The notes under the pieces were generated by a model, which saw only the letters and a list, made by a program, of their open reading frames with translations, had not been told where the DNA came from and ran no database searches. This document shows positions 36,394-44,482 of a stretch of 64,000 bases of DNA, one piece after another. The DNA is from Dactylosporangium sp. AC04546. GTDB taxonomy: Bacteria; Actinomycetota; Actinomycetes; Mycobacteriales; Micromonosporaceae. The position numbers and the translations under genes were made by a program. The stretch covers positions 62,001-126,000 of the forward strand of contig NZ_JAHYSG010000018.1 of the NCBI RefSeq assembly GCF_022095675.1. The letters run 5' to 3'. Position 1 is the first letter of the stretch. The number at the start of each line of letters is the position of its first letter.

Positions 36394-36888
36394 CGCAGGT
36401 GGATTCGGACCCAAAGTGGCATGTGGTGTTAGCGGTCCTGGCGCTCGCCGGGCTGCCCGACGACGAGGCGACCGCGATGCTCACGGACCGCGCTCGGGGA
36501 CACGGATACGACGATACGCGGCCATGCCGCTCTCGCACTCGGTGCACGGGGCATGACCCGAGCCGTGCCGACGCTCCTCGGCATGGTGGTCGAGGGCCCG
36601 AACGATGTCGAGGCGGCCGAGCTCTTGGGAACGTTCGCGCGGAACGCCGAGTGGGCAGACCGGATCATGAAAGCGCTGGCCGATGAACTCGCCGCACACA
36701 CCGCGGACTCGGCGGTGCGGATACGCCTGACCCAGGCACTCGCCGAGATGCCGGGAACCATTGCGCTGAGCATCCTGCGGCAACTGGCGTACGACGACGA
36801 TCGGCCCGTGGCCCTCATCGCCTCGGCCCTCGCGAACGTGCTCGAAGAACGACCGGACGAGGAAACCCAAGACGCCGCGAATCAGTAG
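36390..36888 (+). pseudogene. HEAT-repeat-like protein, frameshifted
   Basis: A GTG at 36390 overlaps the tail-gene stop (GTGA) and opens VTQVDSDPKWHVVLAVLALAGLP... The frame loses sense near 36511. A frame one base on continues ..IRGHAALALGARGMTRAVP.. and runs to 36888 as paired helices (..VRIRLTQALAEMPGTIALSIL.. and ..RPVALIASALANVLEER..). These look like HEAT-type repeats. The family and role are unknown; coupling to the tail gene suggests a phage origin. A single-base insertion is the simplest explanation. Confidence 0.55.
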
Positions 36889-36936
36889 ACAGCGTCCCCA
36901 TCGCGGTCGGCGTGCCTCAAGGAGATCCGCGCAGCG

Positions 36937-37437
36937 TTAGAGGCAGGTGGGCCGCAGGTCCCGAGGTGTGTAGGTGATCTGCACGTGGTAGGTCCCCTCG
37001 GCGGTTTGGCGTACCTGGAGCAACCACGAGCACTTGGTCTCGTCCGATTTCGAGGCGGCGAAGACATGGCTGCTGCTCTGGCCGTATGCCCGCCAGCCGC
37101 TGGAGCGGGCGAGGTCGGCGTAGAAGGTCGACACGTCGCCGGCGGCGCCGGCCCCGGTGACCTCGCTGTCGAGCATTCCGAGGTTGGGGGGTCCCGGACT
37201 ATCCCAACCGCAGCTGACGGTCTCGGTTGTCGCCGCAAGGTTGGCGCCGGGTGGCGCCTGGGTCAGCACCGGCTCCTGACGCAGTGCGGCAACCGTTTCC
37301 GGGTCCGGGTGGCAGTCGCGGGCGGAGCCGGTCTCCGAGATGACGTCGCCCAAACGGCCACAGCCGCCAAGACTGAGCCCCAACGCGGCCACCACGACAG
37401 CGGAGCTGACAACGCCGACCCGACTCACAGCCCACAC
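36937..37437 (-). CDS. Putative lipoprotein carried in the element
   Basis: The protein of about 166 aa has a lipoprotein signal with lipobox LSLGGC (mature Cys at about residue 26). The exported part has four further Cys, including ..ARDCHPDPETVAALR.., ..TVSCGWDSPGP.. and ..TKCSWLLQVRQ... GTG 37437 is listed. GTG 37428 is also likely because TAGGGT lies 7 bases upstream (leaderless). No domain was recognised. The protein would be anchored on the outer face of the membrane. Confidence 0.7.
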   Translation of the reverse strand: MWAVSRVGVVSSAVVVAALGLSLGGCGRLGDVISETGSARDCHPDPETVAALRQEPVLTQAPPGANLAATTETVSCGWDSPGPPNLGMLDSEVTGAGAAGDVSTFYADLARSSGWRAYGQSSSHVFAASKSDETKCSWLLQVRQTAEGTYHVQITYTPRDLRPTCL

Positions 37438-37540
37438 CCTAAAGTCTCGATCTTCGCCGGTGAGCATAGGTTCGCATAGGTTCGCGGTCTGCTGAAGCCT
37501 GCGGCGGGGCCCATCGACAGGCAACAGCGAACCTCAAGAT

Positions 37541-38275
37541 CTAGCGCACCGCATCACGTACCGCGTCGAACTCGTAGAGCTCGTCCTGAACGTAGTCGCG
37601 CCACGTGTCGTCGTGGCCACGCACCTTCAACCGAAAATAGACGGTTTTGCGGATCATCGGCGACGTGTTCCCACCGATGTTGTGGGACAACAGATACGAG
37701 GAGTAGATCACGTCGCCCGGGCTGGCGAGCACGGGAGTCGGGCTGTCGTGCGGGATGTCCGGATAGGCACCGTTGGCCGTCAACGCCTGCACGCCCTCCC
37801 GACGGAACAGCTCGGCGCAGGCACGGTGCGTGCCAGGCCATACGTACAGGTTCCCCGTCTGTTCGCGGCTCTGATCCGACAGCACCACGCCAACCAGCAT
37901 GGTGAACGTGCCAGGTCGGCCGCCGGGTTCAATGGACGACAGACCGTCCAGGTGCCCCCGGCCCGGCACCTGCGGGAACGGCGGAAACGTCAACGCTACC
38001 TGCAGCCCCGATGGCTGGACGATCTCGCGTGGTGCGGTCAGCGCCTCGGCCCGCTCCATCGCCGCCGACCCGATGAGCAACGCGGCGAGATCGGGCTCAT
38101 CGGCTGCCTCCAACCAGTAGAAGTGATGGCCAGTATGCCCATCCGCGGGTGGTCGCTCGGTCATCAACGCGTCGATTCGGGCCACTGCGCGATCCCGCAG
38201 AGCCGCCGGCACCACATCGCGCAACACCGCGTAACCGTCGCGGGCAAATTCGGCGAGTTGCCGGCCGGTCCACAT
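37541..38275 (-). CDS. Phytanoyl-CoA dioxygenase family protein (Fe(II)/2-oxoglutarate)
   Basis: The 244-aa protein starts at ATG 38275 after AAGGTG. The double-stranded beta-helix ligands are visible: HxD in ..VPGRGHLDGLSSIEPG.., a distal His in ..YLLSHNIGGNTS.. and the 2-oxoglutarate-binding Arg in ..SPMIRKTVYFRLKV... It should hydroxylate or otherwise oxidise a small molecule, coupled to 2-oxoglutarate decarboxylation. No biosynthetic partner is present. It is the one gene of the element that looks intact and enzymatic, so it is probably cargo. Confidence 0.85.
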   Translation of the reverse strand: MWTGRQLAEFARDGYAVLRDVVPAALRDRAVARIDALMTERPPADGHTGHHFYWLEAADEPDLAALLIGSAAMERAEALTAPREIVQPSGLQVALTFPPFPQVPGRGHLDGLSSIEPGGRPGTFTMLVGVVLSDQSREQTGNLYVWPGTHRACAELFRREGVQALTANGAYPDIPHDSPTPVLASPGDVIYSSYLLSHNIGGNTSPMIRKTVYFRLKVRGHDDTWRDYVQDELYEFDAVRDAVR

Positions 38276-38374
38276 ACCAACACCTTGACAGGTTCCGATG
38301 TTTGGCGCGATCGATTTCCCGCCGTTCCGACCAGGTCGAGGTCGGGAACCAGTGGAGCCGCTCGTCAAGGCGCT

Positions 38375-38830
38375 GACCCCGGATTGCTGCGTCCCCCAGG
38401 ACCATCTTCACCAGCCCCATGAACGCGATGGACGGACGGCAGACAGAAGCCAGCCCGAGATGCTTGGTTCGGCAACGGCGAGCTGAGCGGCCAACGACAG
38501 GGCCATCCCAGCGAACATGAGGATTTGAGGCAGCCGGTAGGTGCGGTTGGCACGACGGCGACGCTTCATCTCCAGGAAAGCACCAACGGGCAGCAGGTCG
38601 CTGATGCAGGCGTTGGCCCAGCCGAACCAGTCAGGCGTGCCGGGTGGTGTGTGCTTCAAAGTCCAATCGTGCACGTGGGTGAAGGACGCGGCCCCAGCAG
38701 CCACGCCAACCACCAGGACGATGAAGACGAGCACGAAGGACTCAAGCTGCTCGGTGGTGAAGGGCAGCTTCCGTCGCTTGGTATCCGAACGAACTGGACG
38801 ACGGGGGGTAGTGGTCGTCGCGGTCGTCAT
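38375..38830 (-). pseudogene. DUF2637 protein, frameshifted at the C-terminus
   Basis: ATG 38830 overlaps the stop of the upstream gene (ATGA). The sequence ..FVLVFIVLVVGVAAGAASFTHVHDW.. and ..DWFGWANACISDLLPVGAFLEMKRRRR.. is typical of DUF2637 membrane proteins of actinomycete integrative elements. After ..ISGWLLSAVRPS the frame reads to a stop at 38408. The expected continuation ..IAFMGLVKMVLG.. is found one frame over at about 38385-38425. A single-base indel has therefore cut the last membrane helix. The junction with unrelated DNA lies just beyond. Confidence 0.75.
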
Positions 38831-39063
38831 GACACTTCAGCCCGCCGTGCTCGTTCGATCAGGCTGACGAGGGTCCGCATGGTCGAGTCGTCCCACAGAC
38901 GGGTTGCCCAGCGGATGATGCGTTCGTCGTAGGCGCCGATGTCCACGCCTCGCAGCGCGTGCCTCAGCGCGGCGTCACGGACCTCTGGTGGTGCCCATCC
39001 CTTGCCTGGTTGCTTGTCCAATCGGTGTGACGGTGCGTAGTCCTCGTAGGTCTGGTAGTCCAC
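38827..39063 (-). CDS. Small AICE-associated protein upstream of DUF2637
   Basis: The 78-aa protein starts at GTG 39063, 5 bases after GAGGAG. It is hydrophilic and helical (..DAALRHALRGVDIGAYDERI.. and ..LVSLIERARRAEV), with no named domain that I recognise. Its 4-base overlap with the DUF2637 gene shows it belonged to the same operon in the ancestral element. Confidence 0.65.
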   Translation of the reverse strand: MDYQTYEDYAPSHRLDKQPGKGWAPPEVRDAALRHALRGVDIGAYDERIIRWATRLWDDSTMRTLVSLIERARRAEVS

Positions 39064-39217
39064 GGTGTCTCCTCTCGGGAGACCCCCGGTGACATCTCAC
39101 AGCGGTATCACGACCTGTTTGGGAAAGTCCGTGACGAACAGGGATGGCTTGGCGTAGCAATGTGCCTCTGACCTGGACTTTGGGGATGATCCGGGATGAG
39201 AGGGGAAGCCCCGCCTG

Positions 39218-39278
39218 GGTCTTGAAAACCGGTGAGGCGTTCCGCGTCTCCGTGGGTTCGAATCCCACGCCCTCCGCC
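39218..39278. repeat. Right attachment site (61-bp copy of the tRNA-Ser 3' half)
   Basis: This is identical to 34791-34851 over 61 bases. It lacks the acceptor 5' strand and D-arm, so it is not a tRNA gene. It ends 24 bases before the stop of the permease gene, so that gene lay next to tRNA-Ser before the insertion. Confidence 0.92.
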
Positions 39279-39301
39279 CTCAACCGGTCCCCGGCACCGC
39301 G

Positions 39302-40885
39302 TCAGGTGCGGGGTGGGTGGTCGCGTTCTGGGAGGCCGGCCCTCAGCGCCACGCGGTCCAAGTACAGGAGCTGGGCCGCCACGCCCGCCAAAAGCAGCAC
39401 GATGAGAGCGGGAAGCGGCAGGAGTTTGCCATACGGCAGGTGCTCCGTGTCCAGCGTCTGCAGGACGCGGATCAGTTCGATGTGGGCCGTCATGTGGTCC
39501 GGGACCGCCGACGTGATGTACGGCCACAGGAGGTTCTGGGCCTGGAGCAGCCACGTGACCACGTAGGTCAGGGCCAGCATCGGTAGAGCTGGGAGGATCA
39601 GCGAGCTCCACGGCGCCGGACGGCCCTCCTGGAGGAGGGTCTCGCGGCGCAGGGCCTGGCCACGGAACAGCAGGGCCAGGACGAACAGGGCCGGGATGGC
39701 CACCCGTGACGGTGGGATCAGCGCCAGGAACGTGTTCAGGCGAGCCGCCGTCTGGCCGGCCGCGAAGGCCCGCAGCGCCAGGGGCCCGACGCCGACGAAC
39801 AGGAACAGGCCGAACGGGAGTAGGAGCCACTCGCTGTGCCGGCCCAGGGGGCGCAGCGCGCTAATGCCGAACGCGGCCAGGGCGGCCACCGTCACGCCTA
39901 CCACCGTTGAGATCAGGGGTGGGATCCAGGTGTTCACGCCGGTCGGGTGGGAGCTGGGGGGTTCGTTGGTTATGTTGGAGAGCCACGGCCACAACGCGGT
40001 CAGGGTGACGGCCAGGACCACGAACAGGAGGATGCCCGACACCGTCCAAGGGGCCGCCGAGCGGGCCGGGGTGTCGGCCGGGCGGGCGTCGACCTCCAGG
40101 CGCAGGCCGGAGCGGGCGACCAGCACCGTGACCACGGCGCCGAACACGATCAGCGGGATGAGCATGACCACCGAGACCGCGGTGGCCTCGCCGAAACGGA
40201 GGGCCGCCATGCTCTGCAGGATCGCCGTGGTGGCCGGGGTCTGGTCGGTGCGGCCGCCGTAGCCGGCCATGAAGGTGTAGGTGAACTCCTGCAACGCTGC
40301 CGACAGGATCCCCAGGACCAGGATCACGGCCGCCAGGGTCAGTGGGGCCACCGGGCGGCGGCTGCGGAAGGCCGCCAGGTAGAGCAGGGTTGACGTTGCC
40401 ACCACGAAGCCGAACGTGCCCAGCCAGTACGAGGCTCGGGCGCTCGGAGCGTCTTCGAAGTACGACACCCGCAGGGCCAGGGCTATCGCCATCGGGGCGC
40501 AGGCGGCCAGTGGGATCGTCAGGACCGCCCGGGTGGACCAGCGGCCGATCCGGCCAGCGCGGGACGCGGCCCAGGCCAGCGCCGGGGCCAGGACCAGGAC
40601 CAGCGCCAGCTGGGGGCCGGCCAGGCTGAGGGCGAACAGGATGTCGCCGCCCAGGCCGGCGTCGAAGGCTCGGGAGTAGTTGTCGAAGCCCGACGACGAG
40701 CCGGCCGGAGCGAAGCGGACCCCCGTGAACGAGCTGAAGCTTGACCGAATTGTCCAAATTGTTGGCTCGACGTACGTGAGGAGGAGCAGCACGAACGCCG
40801 GCAACGCCAGCACGAAGCCCAGGACCGTCTGCCAGGTGGGGCGCGACGGAGCCGGGCGGAGCATGGTGGGCTGGATGCCGGTCAT
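39302..40885 (-). CDS. Fused double ABC-transporter permease (sugar-type, putative)
   Basis: The 527-aa integral membrane protein starts at ATG 40885. The first half opens like a MalF-type permease (..LALPAFVLLLLTYVEPTIWTI.. then ..GFDNYSRAF..), with about six helices up to residue 255. The second half repeats a permease-like set (about 275-510, ..LLPFGLFLFVGVGPLAL..). The EAA loop that contacts the ATPase is poorly preserved in both halves. No ATPase or binding protein is encoded nearby, so a transport partner must lie elsewhere or the protein has diverged. It is tentatively a carbohydrate importer subunit. Confidence 0.6.
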   Translation of the reverse strand: MTGIQPTMLRPAPSRPTWQTVLGFVLALPAFVLLLLTYVEPTIWTIRSSFSSFTGVRFAPAGSSSGFDNYSRAFDAGLGGDILFALSLAGPQLALVLVLAPALAWAASRAGRIGRWSTRAVLTIPLAACAPMAIALALRVSYFEDAPSARASYWLGTFGFVVATSTLLYLAAFRSRRPVAPLTLAAVILVLGILSAALQEFTYTFMAGYGGRTDQTPATTAILQSMAALRFGEATAVSVVMLIPLIVFGAVVTVLVARSGLRLEVDARPADTPARSAAPWTVSGILLFVVLAVTLTALWPWLSNITNEPPSSHPTGVNTWIPPLISTVVGVTVAALAAFGISALRPLGRHSEWLLLPFGLFLFVGVGPLALRAFAAGQTAARLNTFLALIPPSRVAIPALFVLALLFRGQALRRETLLQEGRPAPWSSLILPALPMLALTYVVTWLLQAQNLLWPYITSAVPDHMTAHIELIRVLQTLDTEHLPYGKLLPLPALIVLLLAGVAAQLLYLDRVALRAGLPERDHPPRT

Positions 40886-40910
40886 GTCCCGAGGATATTC
40901 ACAAAAGCCA

Positions 40911-42185
40911 TTAGCGGCTCAGAATCGCCGTCACCCCTTGGCCGCCGGCCGCGCAGATGGAGATCAACCCGCGGCCCGAGCCCTTCTCGGACAGCAGCTT
41001 GGCGAGCGTGGCCACGAGACGGCCGCCCGTCGCCGCGAACGGGTGACCCGCGGCCAGCGAGGAGCCGTTCACGTTGAGGCGCGAGCGGTCGATCGCGCCG
41101 AGCGGCTCGTCCAGACCCAGCCGATCCTTGCAGAACGCCGGGTCCTCCCAGGCCTTCAGTGTCGCCAGCACCTGCGACGCGAACGCCTCGTGGATCTCGT
41201 AGAAGTCGAAGTCCTGCAGCTTGAGGCCGGCGCGGGCGAGCATCCGCGGCACCGCGTACGCGGGGGCCATCAGCAGGCCGTCGGCGCCGTGCACGAAGTC
41301 GACGGCCGCGGTCTCGGCCGTGTCGAACCAGGCCAGCACCGGCAGGTTGTGTGCCGCCGCCCACTGCTCGGACGCCAGCAGTACCACTGCCGCACCATCG
41401 GTCAGCGGAGACGAGTTGCCCGCGGTCATGGTGGCCGACGGGCCGCGGCCGAACACCGGCTTCAGCGAGCTCAGCCTGGCCAGCGACGTGTCCGGTCGCA
41501 GGTTCTGGTCGCGGGCGAGGCCGAGGTACGGCGTGATGAGATCGTCGAAGAAGCCGCGCTCGTAGGCGGCGGCGAGCTGCAGGTGCGACGCGAGGGCGAG
41601 GGCGTCCTGGTCGGCCCGCGTGATGCCGAAGTCAAGGGCCGTCAATGCCGCCGAGTCGCCCATCGACAGGCCCGTGCGCGGCTCGGCGTTGCGCGGGATG
41701 TCCGGCTTGAGCTGCGTGGGGCGCAGCTTGCTGACCGCGCGCAGGCGGGCGCCGACCGAGCGGGCCCGGTTGAGCTCCATGAAGATCCGGCGCATGTCCT
41801 CGTTGACGCCGAGGGGCGCGTCGGAGGTGGTGTCGACGCCGCCGGCGATGCCCACCTCGATCTGGCCGAGCGCGATCTTGTTGGCCACCAGGATCACGGC
41901 CTCGAGGCCGGTCCCGCAGGCCTGCTGGACGTCGTAGGCGGGCGTGCGCGGGTCGAGCCGGGAGCCGAGGAGCGACTCGCGGGTGAGGTTGAAGTCGCGG
42001 CTGTGCTTGAGCACCGCACCCGCCGCGACCTCGCCCAGCCGCTCCCCCGCCAGCCCGAAACGGGCCACAAGTCCATCTATGGCGGCGGTCAGCATGTCCT
42101 GGTTTGATGCAATGGCATAGGCGCTGCCCGAGCGCGCAAAGGGAATGCGATTACCGCCGACGATCGCTACCCGGACCGGGGCCAT
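40911..42185 (-). CDS. Acetyl-CoA acetyltransferase (FadA2/FadI-like thiolase)
   Basis: The 424-aa protein starts at ATG 42185 after AAGGAGA. The catalytic residues are Cys90 (VQQACGTGLEA), the His of AAGHPFAATGGR and the C-terminal Cys of SICAAGGQGV. It cleaves 3-ketoacyl-CoA with CoA or condenses acetyl-CoA units. It is divergent from the FabG4-like and MaoC genes across a 16-bp palindrome. The trio resembles the mycobacterial fadA2-fabG4-htdX group, which points to a beta-oxidation or chain-elongation cycle. Confidence 0.93.
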   Translation of the reverse strand: MAPVRVAIVGGNRIPFARSGSAYAIASNQDMLTAAIDGLVARFGLAGERLGEVAAGAVLKHSRDFNLTRESLLGSRLDPRTPAYDVQQACGTGLEAVILVANKIALGQIEVGIAGGVDTTSDAPLGVNEDMRRIFMELNRARSVGARLRAVSKLRPTQLKPDIPRNAEPRTGLSMGDSAALTALDFGITRADQDALALASHLQLAAAYERGFFDDLITPYLGLARDQNLRPDTSLARLSSLKPVFGRGPSATMTAGNSSPLTDGAAVVLLASEQWAAAHNLPVLAWFDTAETAAVDFVHGADGLLMAPAYAVPRMLARAGLKLQDFDFYEIHEAFASQVLATLKAWEDPAFCKDRLGLDEPLGAIDRSRLNVNGSSLAAGHPFAATGGRLVATLAKLLSEKGSGRGLISICAAGGQGVTAILSR

Positions 42186-42227
42186 CGGTGTCTCCTTCTC
42201 GACGCGTAAGGGCATCCTGGGCGTTAC

Positions 42228-42243
42228 CCTACTCGCGAGTAGG
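42228..42243. promoter_or_regulatory. Perfect palindromic operator CCTACTCGCGAGTAGG
   Basis: A 16-bp perfect palindrome lies in the 92-bp gap between the divergent thiolase and FabG4-like genes. Its form is like TetR-family operators of actinobacterial lipid regulons (inference). No tetR gene is adjacent. Confidence 0.65.
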
Positions 42244-42277
42244 TTAGCGCGTTTGTTGTGACTGGGGAGGCACTGCA

Positions 42278-43594
42278 ATGTCCGACCGCTACGCCAGCTT
42301 CGCCCACTCGGGCACCGGACGGTTCTTCGTGAAACGGCTCGGGCTGCCCGATCCACCCCGCTTGCGACGGTATCGACCGGGTGATTCGGTGCTTGCCGGA
42401 CCGGTCGCCGTCGGCGGCACCGGGCGCCTCATCGCGCCCGTCAACAAGATCATCGAGAACCTGCCGAAACCACCGGAGTCCGACCGCAACGCCGCTCTCA
42501 TCTTCGACGCCACCGGGATCGTGGACAGCGGCGGGCTGCGCTCGCTGTACGACTTCTTCCATCCGGTCATTCGCACGCTCGCCCCCTCCGGACGGGTGAT
42601 CGTGCTGGGCAGCCCGCCCGAGCTGTGCGCCAACGCGCGGGAGGCGACCGCGCAGCGAGCGCTGGAGGGCTTCGTCCGCTCGGTGGCCAAGGAGGTCGGG
42701 CGTGGCACGACGGCGCAGCTCGTGTACGTCGCGCCGGGCGCCGAGGACGCCGTCGAGTCGACGCTGCGGTTCCTGCTCTCGGGGCGCTCGGCGTACGTGT
42801 CGGGCCAGGTCGTCCGCATCGGGCCGGCCACCGTCGACGTGCCCGAGGACTGGGAGCAGCCGCTCGTCGGCAAGACCGCGATCGTCACCGGCGCCGCCCG
42901 CGGCATCGGCGCGGCCATCGCCGAGGTGCTCACGCGCGAGGGCGCGCACGTCGTCTGCCTCGACGTCCCGGCCGCCGGCGAGGACCTGACCAGGGTCGCC
43001 AACGACCTCAAGGGCACCGCGCTCCAGCTCGACCTGACCGCCGACGACGCGCCGCGGCGGCTCGCCGACTTCATCGCGACCCGGCACGTGCACGCCGACG
43101 TGTTCGTCCACAACGCCGGTATCACCCGCGACAAGACCCTCGGGCGCATGGACGTGGGGCAGTGGCAGTCGGTGCTCGACGTCAACCTGGCCAGCCAGGA
43201 GCGGATCAACGACGTGCTGCTGGCGGAGAACCTGCTCGGCGGCAACGGACGGATCGTCGCCGTCTCGTCGGTGTCCGGCATCGCGGGCAACCGCGGCCAG
43301 ACCAACTACGCGACCTCGAAGGCCGGCGTCATCGGCATCGTCGAGGCCAACGCGGCCGCCGTCGCCGCCCGTGGGCTGACGCTCAACGCGGTCGCGCCCG
43401 GCTTCATCGAGACCAAGATGACCGCGGCCATGCCCATGTTCATCCGCGAGGCCGGCCGGCGGATGAACAGCATGTCGCAGGGCGGCCTGCCGGTCGACGT
43501 GGCCGAGACGATCGCCTGGCTGGCCAACCCGGCCTCCGGCGGGGTCAGCGGCAACATCATCCGGGTCTGCGGCCAGAGTCTGCTGGGGGCCTGA
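42278..43594 (+). CDS. High-molecular-weight 3-oxoacyl-ACP/CoA reductase (FabG4-like SDR)
   Basis: The 438-aa protein has a degenerate N-terminal Rossmann-like half (about 1-200) and a C-terminal classical SDR half. The latter has TGAARGIG (cofactor), HNAG, the catalytic Ser and YATSK (Tyr/Lys), then ..VAPGFIETKMT... This two-domain build is that of mycobacterial FabG4, an NADH-dependent 3-ketoacyl-CoA reductase. It starts at ATG 42278 after ACTGGGGAGG. Its stop overlaps the MaoC start (TGATG), so the two are translated together. Confidence 0.92.
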   Translation: MSDRYASFAHSGTGRFFVKRLGLPDPPRLRRYRPGDSVLAGPVAVGGTGRLIAPVNKIIENLPKPPESDRNAALIFDATGIVDSGGLRSLYDFFHPVIRTLAPSGRVIVLGSPPELCANAREATAQRALEGFVRSVAKEVGRGTTAQLVYVAPGAEDAVESTLRFLLSGRSAYVSGQVVRIGPATVDVPEDWEQPLVGKTAIVTGAARGIGAAIAEVLTREGAHVVCLDVPAAGEDLTRVANDLKGTALQLDLTADDAPRRLADFIATRHVHADVFVHNAGITRDKTLGRMDVGQWQSVLDVNLASQERINDVLLAENLLGGNGRIVAVSSVSGIAGNRGQTNYATSKAGVIGIVEANAAAVAARGLTLNAVAPGFIETKMTAAMPMFIREAGRRMNSMSQGGLPVDVAETIAWLANPASGGVSGNIIRVCGQSLLGA

Positions 43595-44442
43595 TGCGGC
43601 AGGAGTTGGAGCGGGCGCCGTCACTGGGCCCGCTCTACCGGGCCGCCGCGCTCCGCCGGAGCACGGCGAAGGAGCCGAGCCTGCCCGACCGCGAACTGGT
43701 CCTGCGCGGGGTGCGCGCCGACCGCGACCACCTGGCCGCGTACGACCGGGTCTGCGGGTTCCGGCTCGGCGACACACTGCCGGGGACGTACCCCCACGTG
43801 CTCGCGTTCCCGCTGGCCCTGCGGCTGATGACCGCCGGCGAGTTCCCGTTCCCGCTGCTCGGGCTGGTGCACGTGGAGAACGAGATCCGGGTGCATCGAC
43901 CGATAGGCGCGTCGGAGGCGTTTGATCTGGCGGTACGGGCGGAGGCCCTGCGCCCCCACGACCGCGGCACCCAGCTGGACGTGGTCGCGACGGCCACGAT
44001 CGGCGACGAGCCGATCTGGTCCGGCCGTTCGACATACCTTCGCCGTACCACCAGATCCAAAGGCACGAAGACGGAGACCAAGGAGCCCGTCCCCGCCCGC
44101 TCGGTCTGGCGGATCCCCAAGCGGACCGGCCCCGACTACGCGGCGGTCTCCGGCGACCGGAACCCGATCCACACCTCGCGCCTGCTCGCCAAGGCGTTCG
44201 GCTTCCCGCGCACGATCGCGCACGGCATGTGGACGAAGGCTCGCTGCCTGGCCGCGCTGGAGGGCCGGCTGCTGGACGCCTACACCGTCCGGGTGTCGTT
44301 CAAGCTTCCGATCCTGCTGCCGGCGACGGCGGGCTTCGACGCCCGGGCCGATGGTGACGAGTGGGTGATCTCCGTCTGGGACGTCCGCACTGGTAAGCCG
44401 CATCTGAGCGGAACCGCCTACGGCACGGGGGCGGCGCCATAG
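43594..44442 (+). CDS. MaoC-family (R)-hydratase (HtdX-like)
   Basis: The 282-aa protein is a double hot-dog protein. The C-terminal hydratase motif is ..SGDRNPIHTSRLLAKAFGFP.. with ..IAHGMW, which supplies the Asp and His of the active site. The N-terminal half holds a second, non-catalytic hot-dog. Such enzymes hydrate or dehydrate 3-hydroxyacyl-CoA/ACP. Together with the FabG4-like reductase and the divergent thiolase it completes three steps of a fatty acyl cycle. Confidence 0.9.
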   Translation: MRQELERAPSLGPLYRAAALRRSTAKEPSLPDRELVLRGVRADRDHLAAYDRVCGFRLGDTLPGTYPHVLAFPLALRLMTAGEFPFPLLGLVHVENEIRVHRPIGASEAFDLAVRAEALRPHDRGTQLDVVATATIGDEPIWSGRSTYLRRTTRSKGTKTETKEPVPARSVWRIPKRTGPDYAAVSGDRNPIHTSRLLAKAFGFPRTIAHGMWTKARCLAALEGRLLDAYTVRVSFKLPILLPATAGFDARADGDEWVISVWDVRTGKPHLSGTAYGTGAAP

Positions 44443-44482
44443 CATTTTGACTGTCACACGGCCGTTTCAAGGGGCTGAAACC

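Larger units (their letters stand above)
34791..39278. mobile_element. Decayed integrated element (AICE/prophage remnant) in tRNA-Ser
   Basis: The 4.4-kb segment is bounded by 61-bp direct repeats of the tRNA-Ser 3' half. It holds a broken phage-type tail gene, a broken HEAT-like gene, a lipoprotein, a phytanoyl-CoA dioxygenase, and a DUF2637 gene with its small partner, a pair typical of actinomycete integrative and conjugative elements. There is no integrase, excisionase, Rep or FtsK-like transfer gene, and three genes carry frameshifts. It is probably immobile on its own. Confidence 0.85.

Noticed and set aside
39218-39278. A second tRNA-Ser gene
   Set aside because: Only the 3' half is present. 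The acceptor 5' strand and D-arm are missing, so it is an attachment-site copy.
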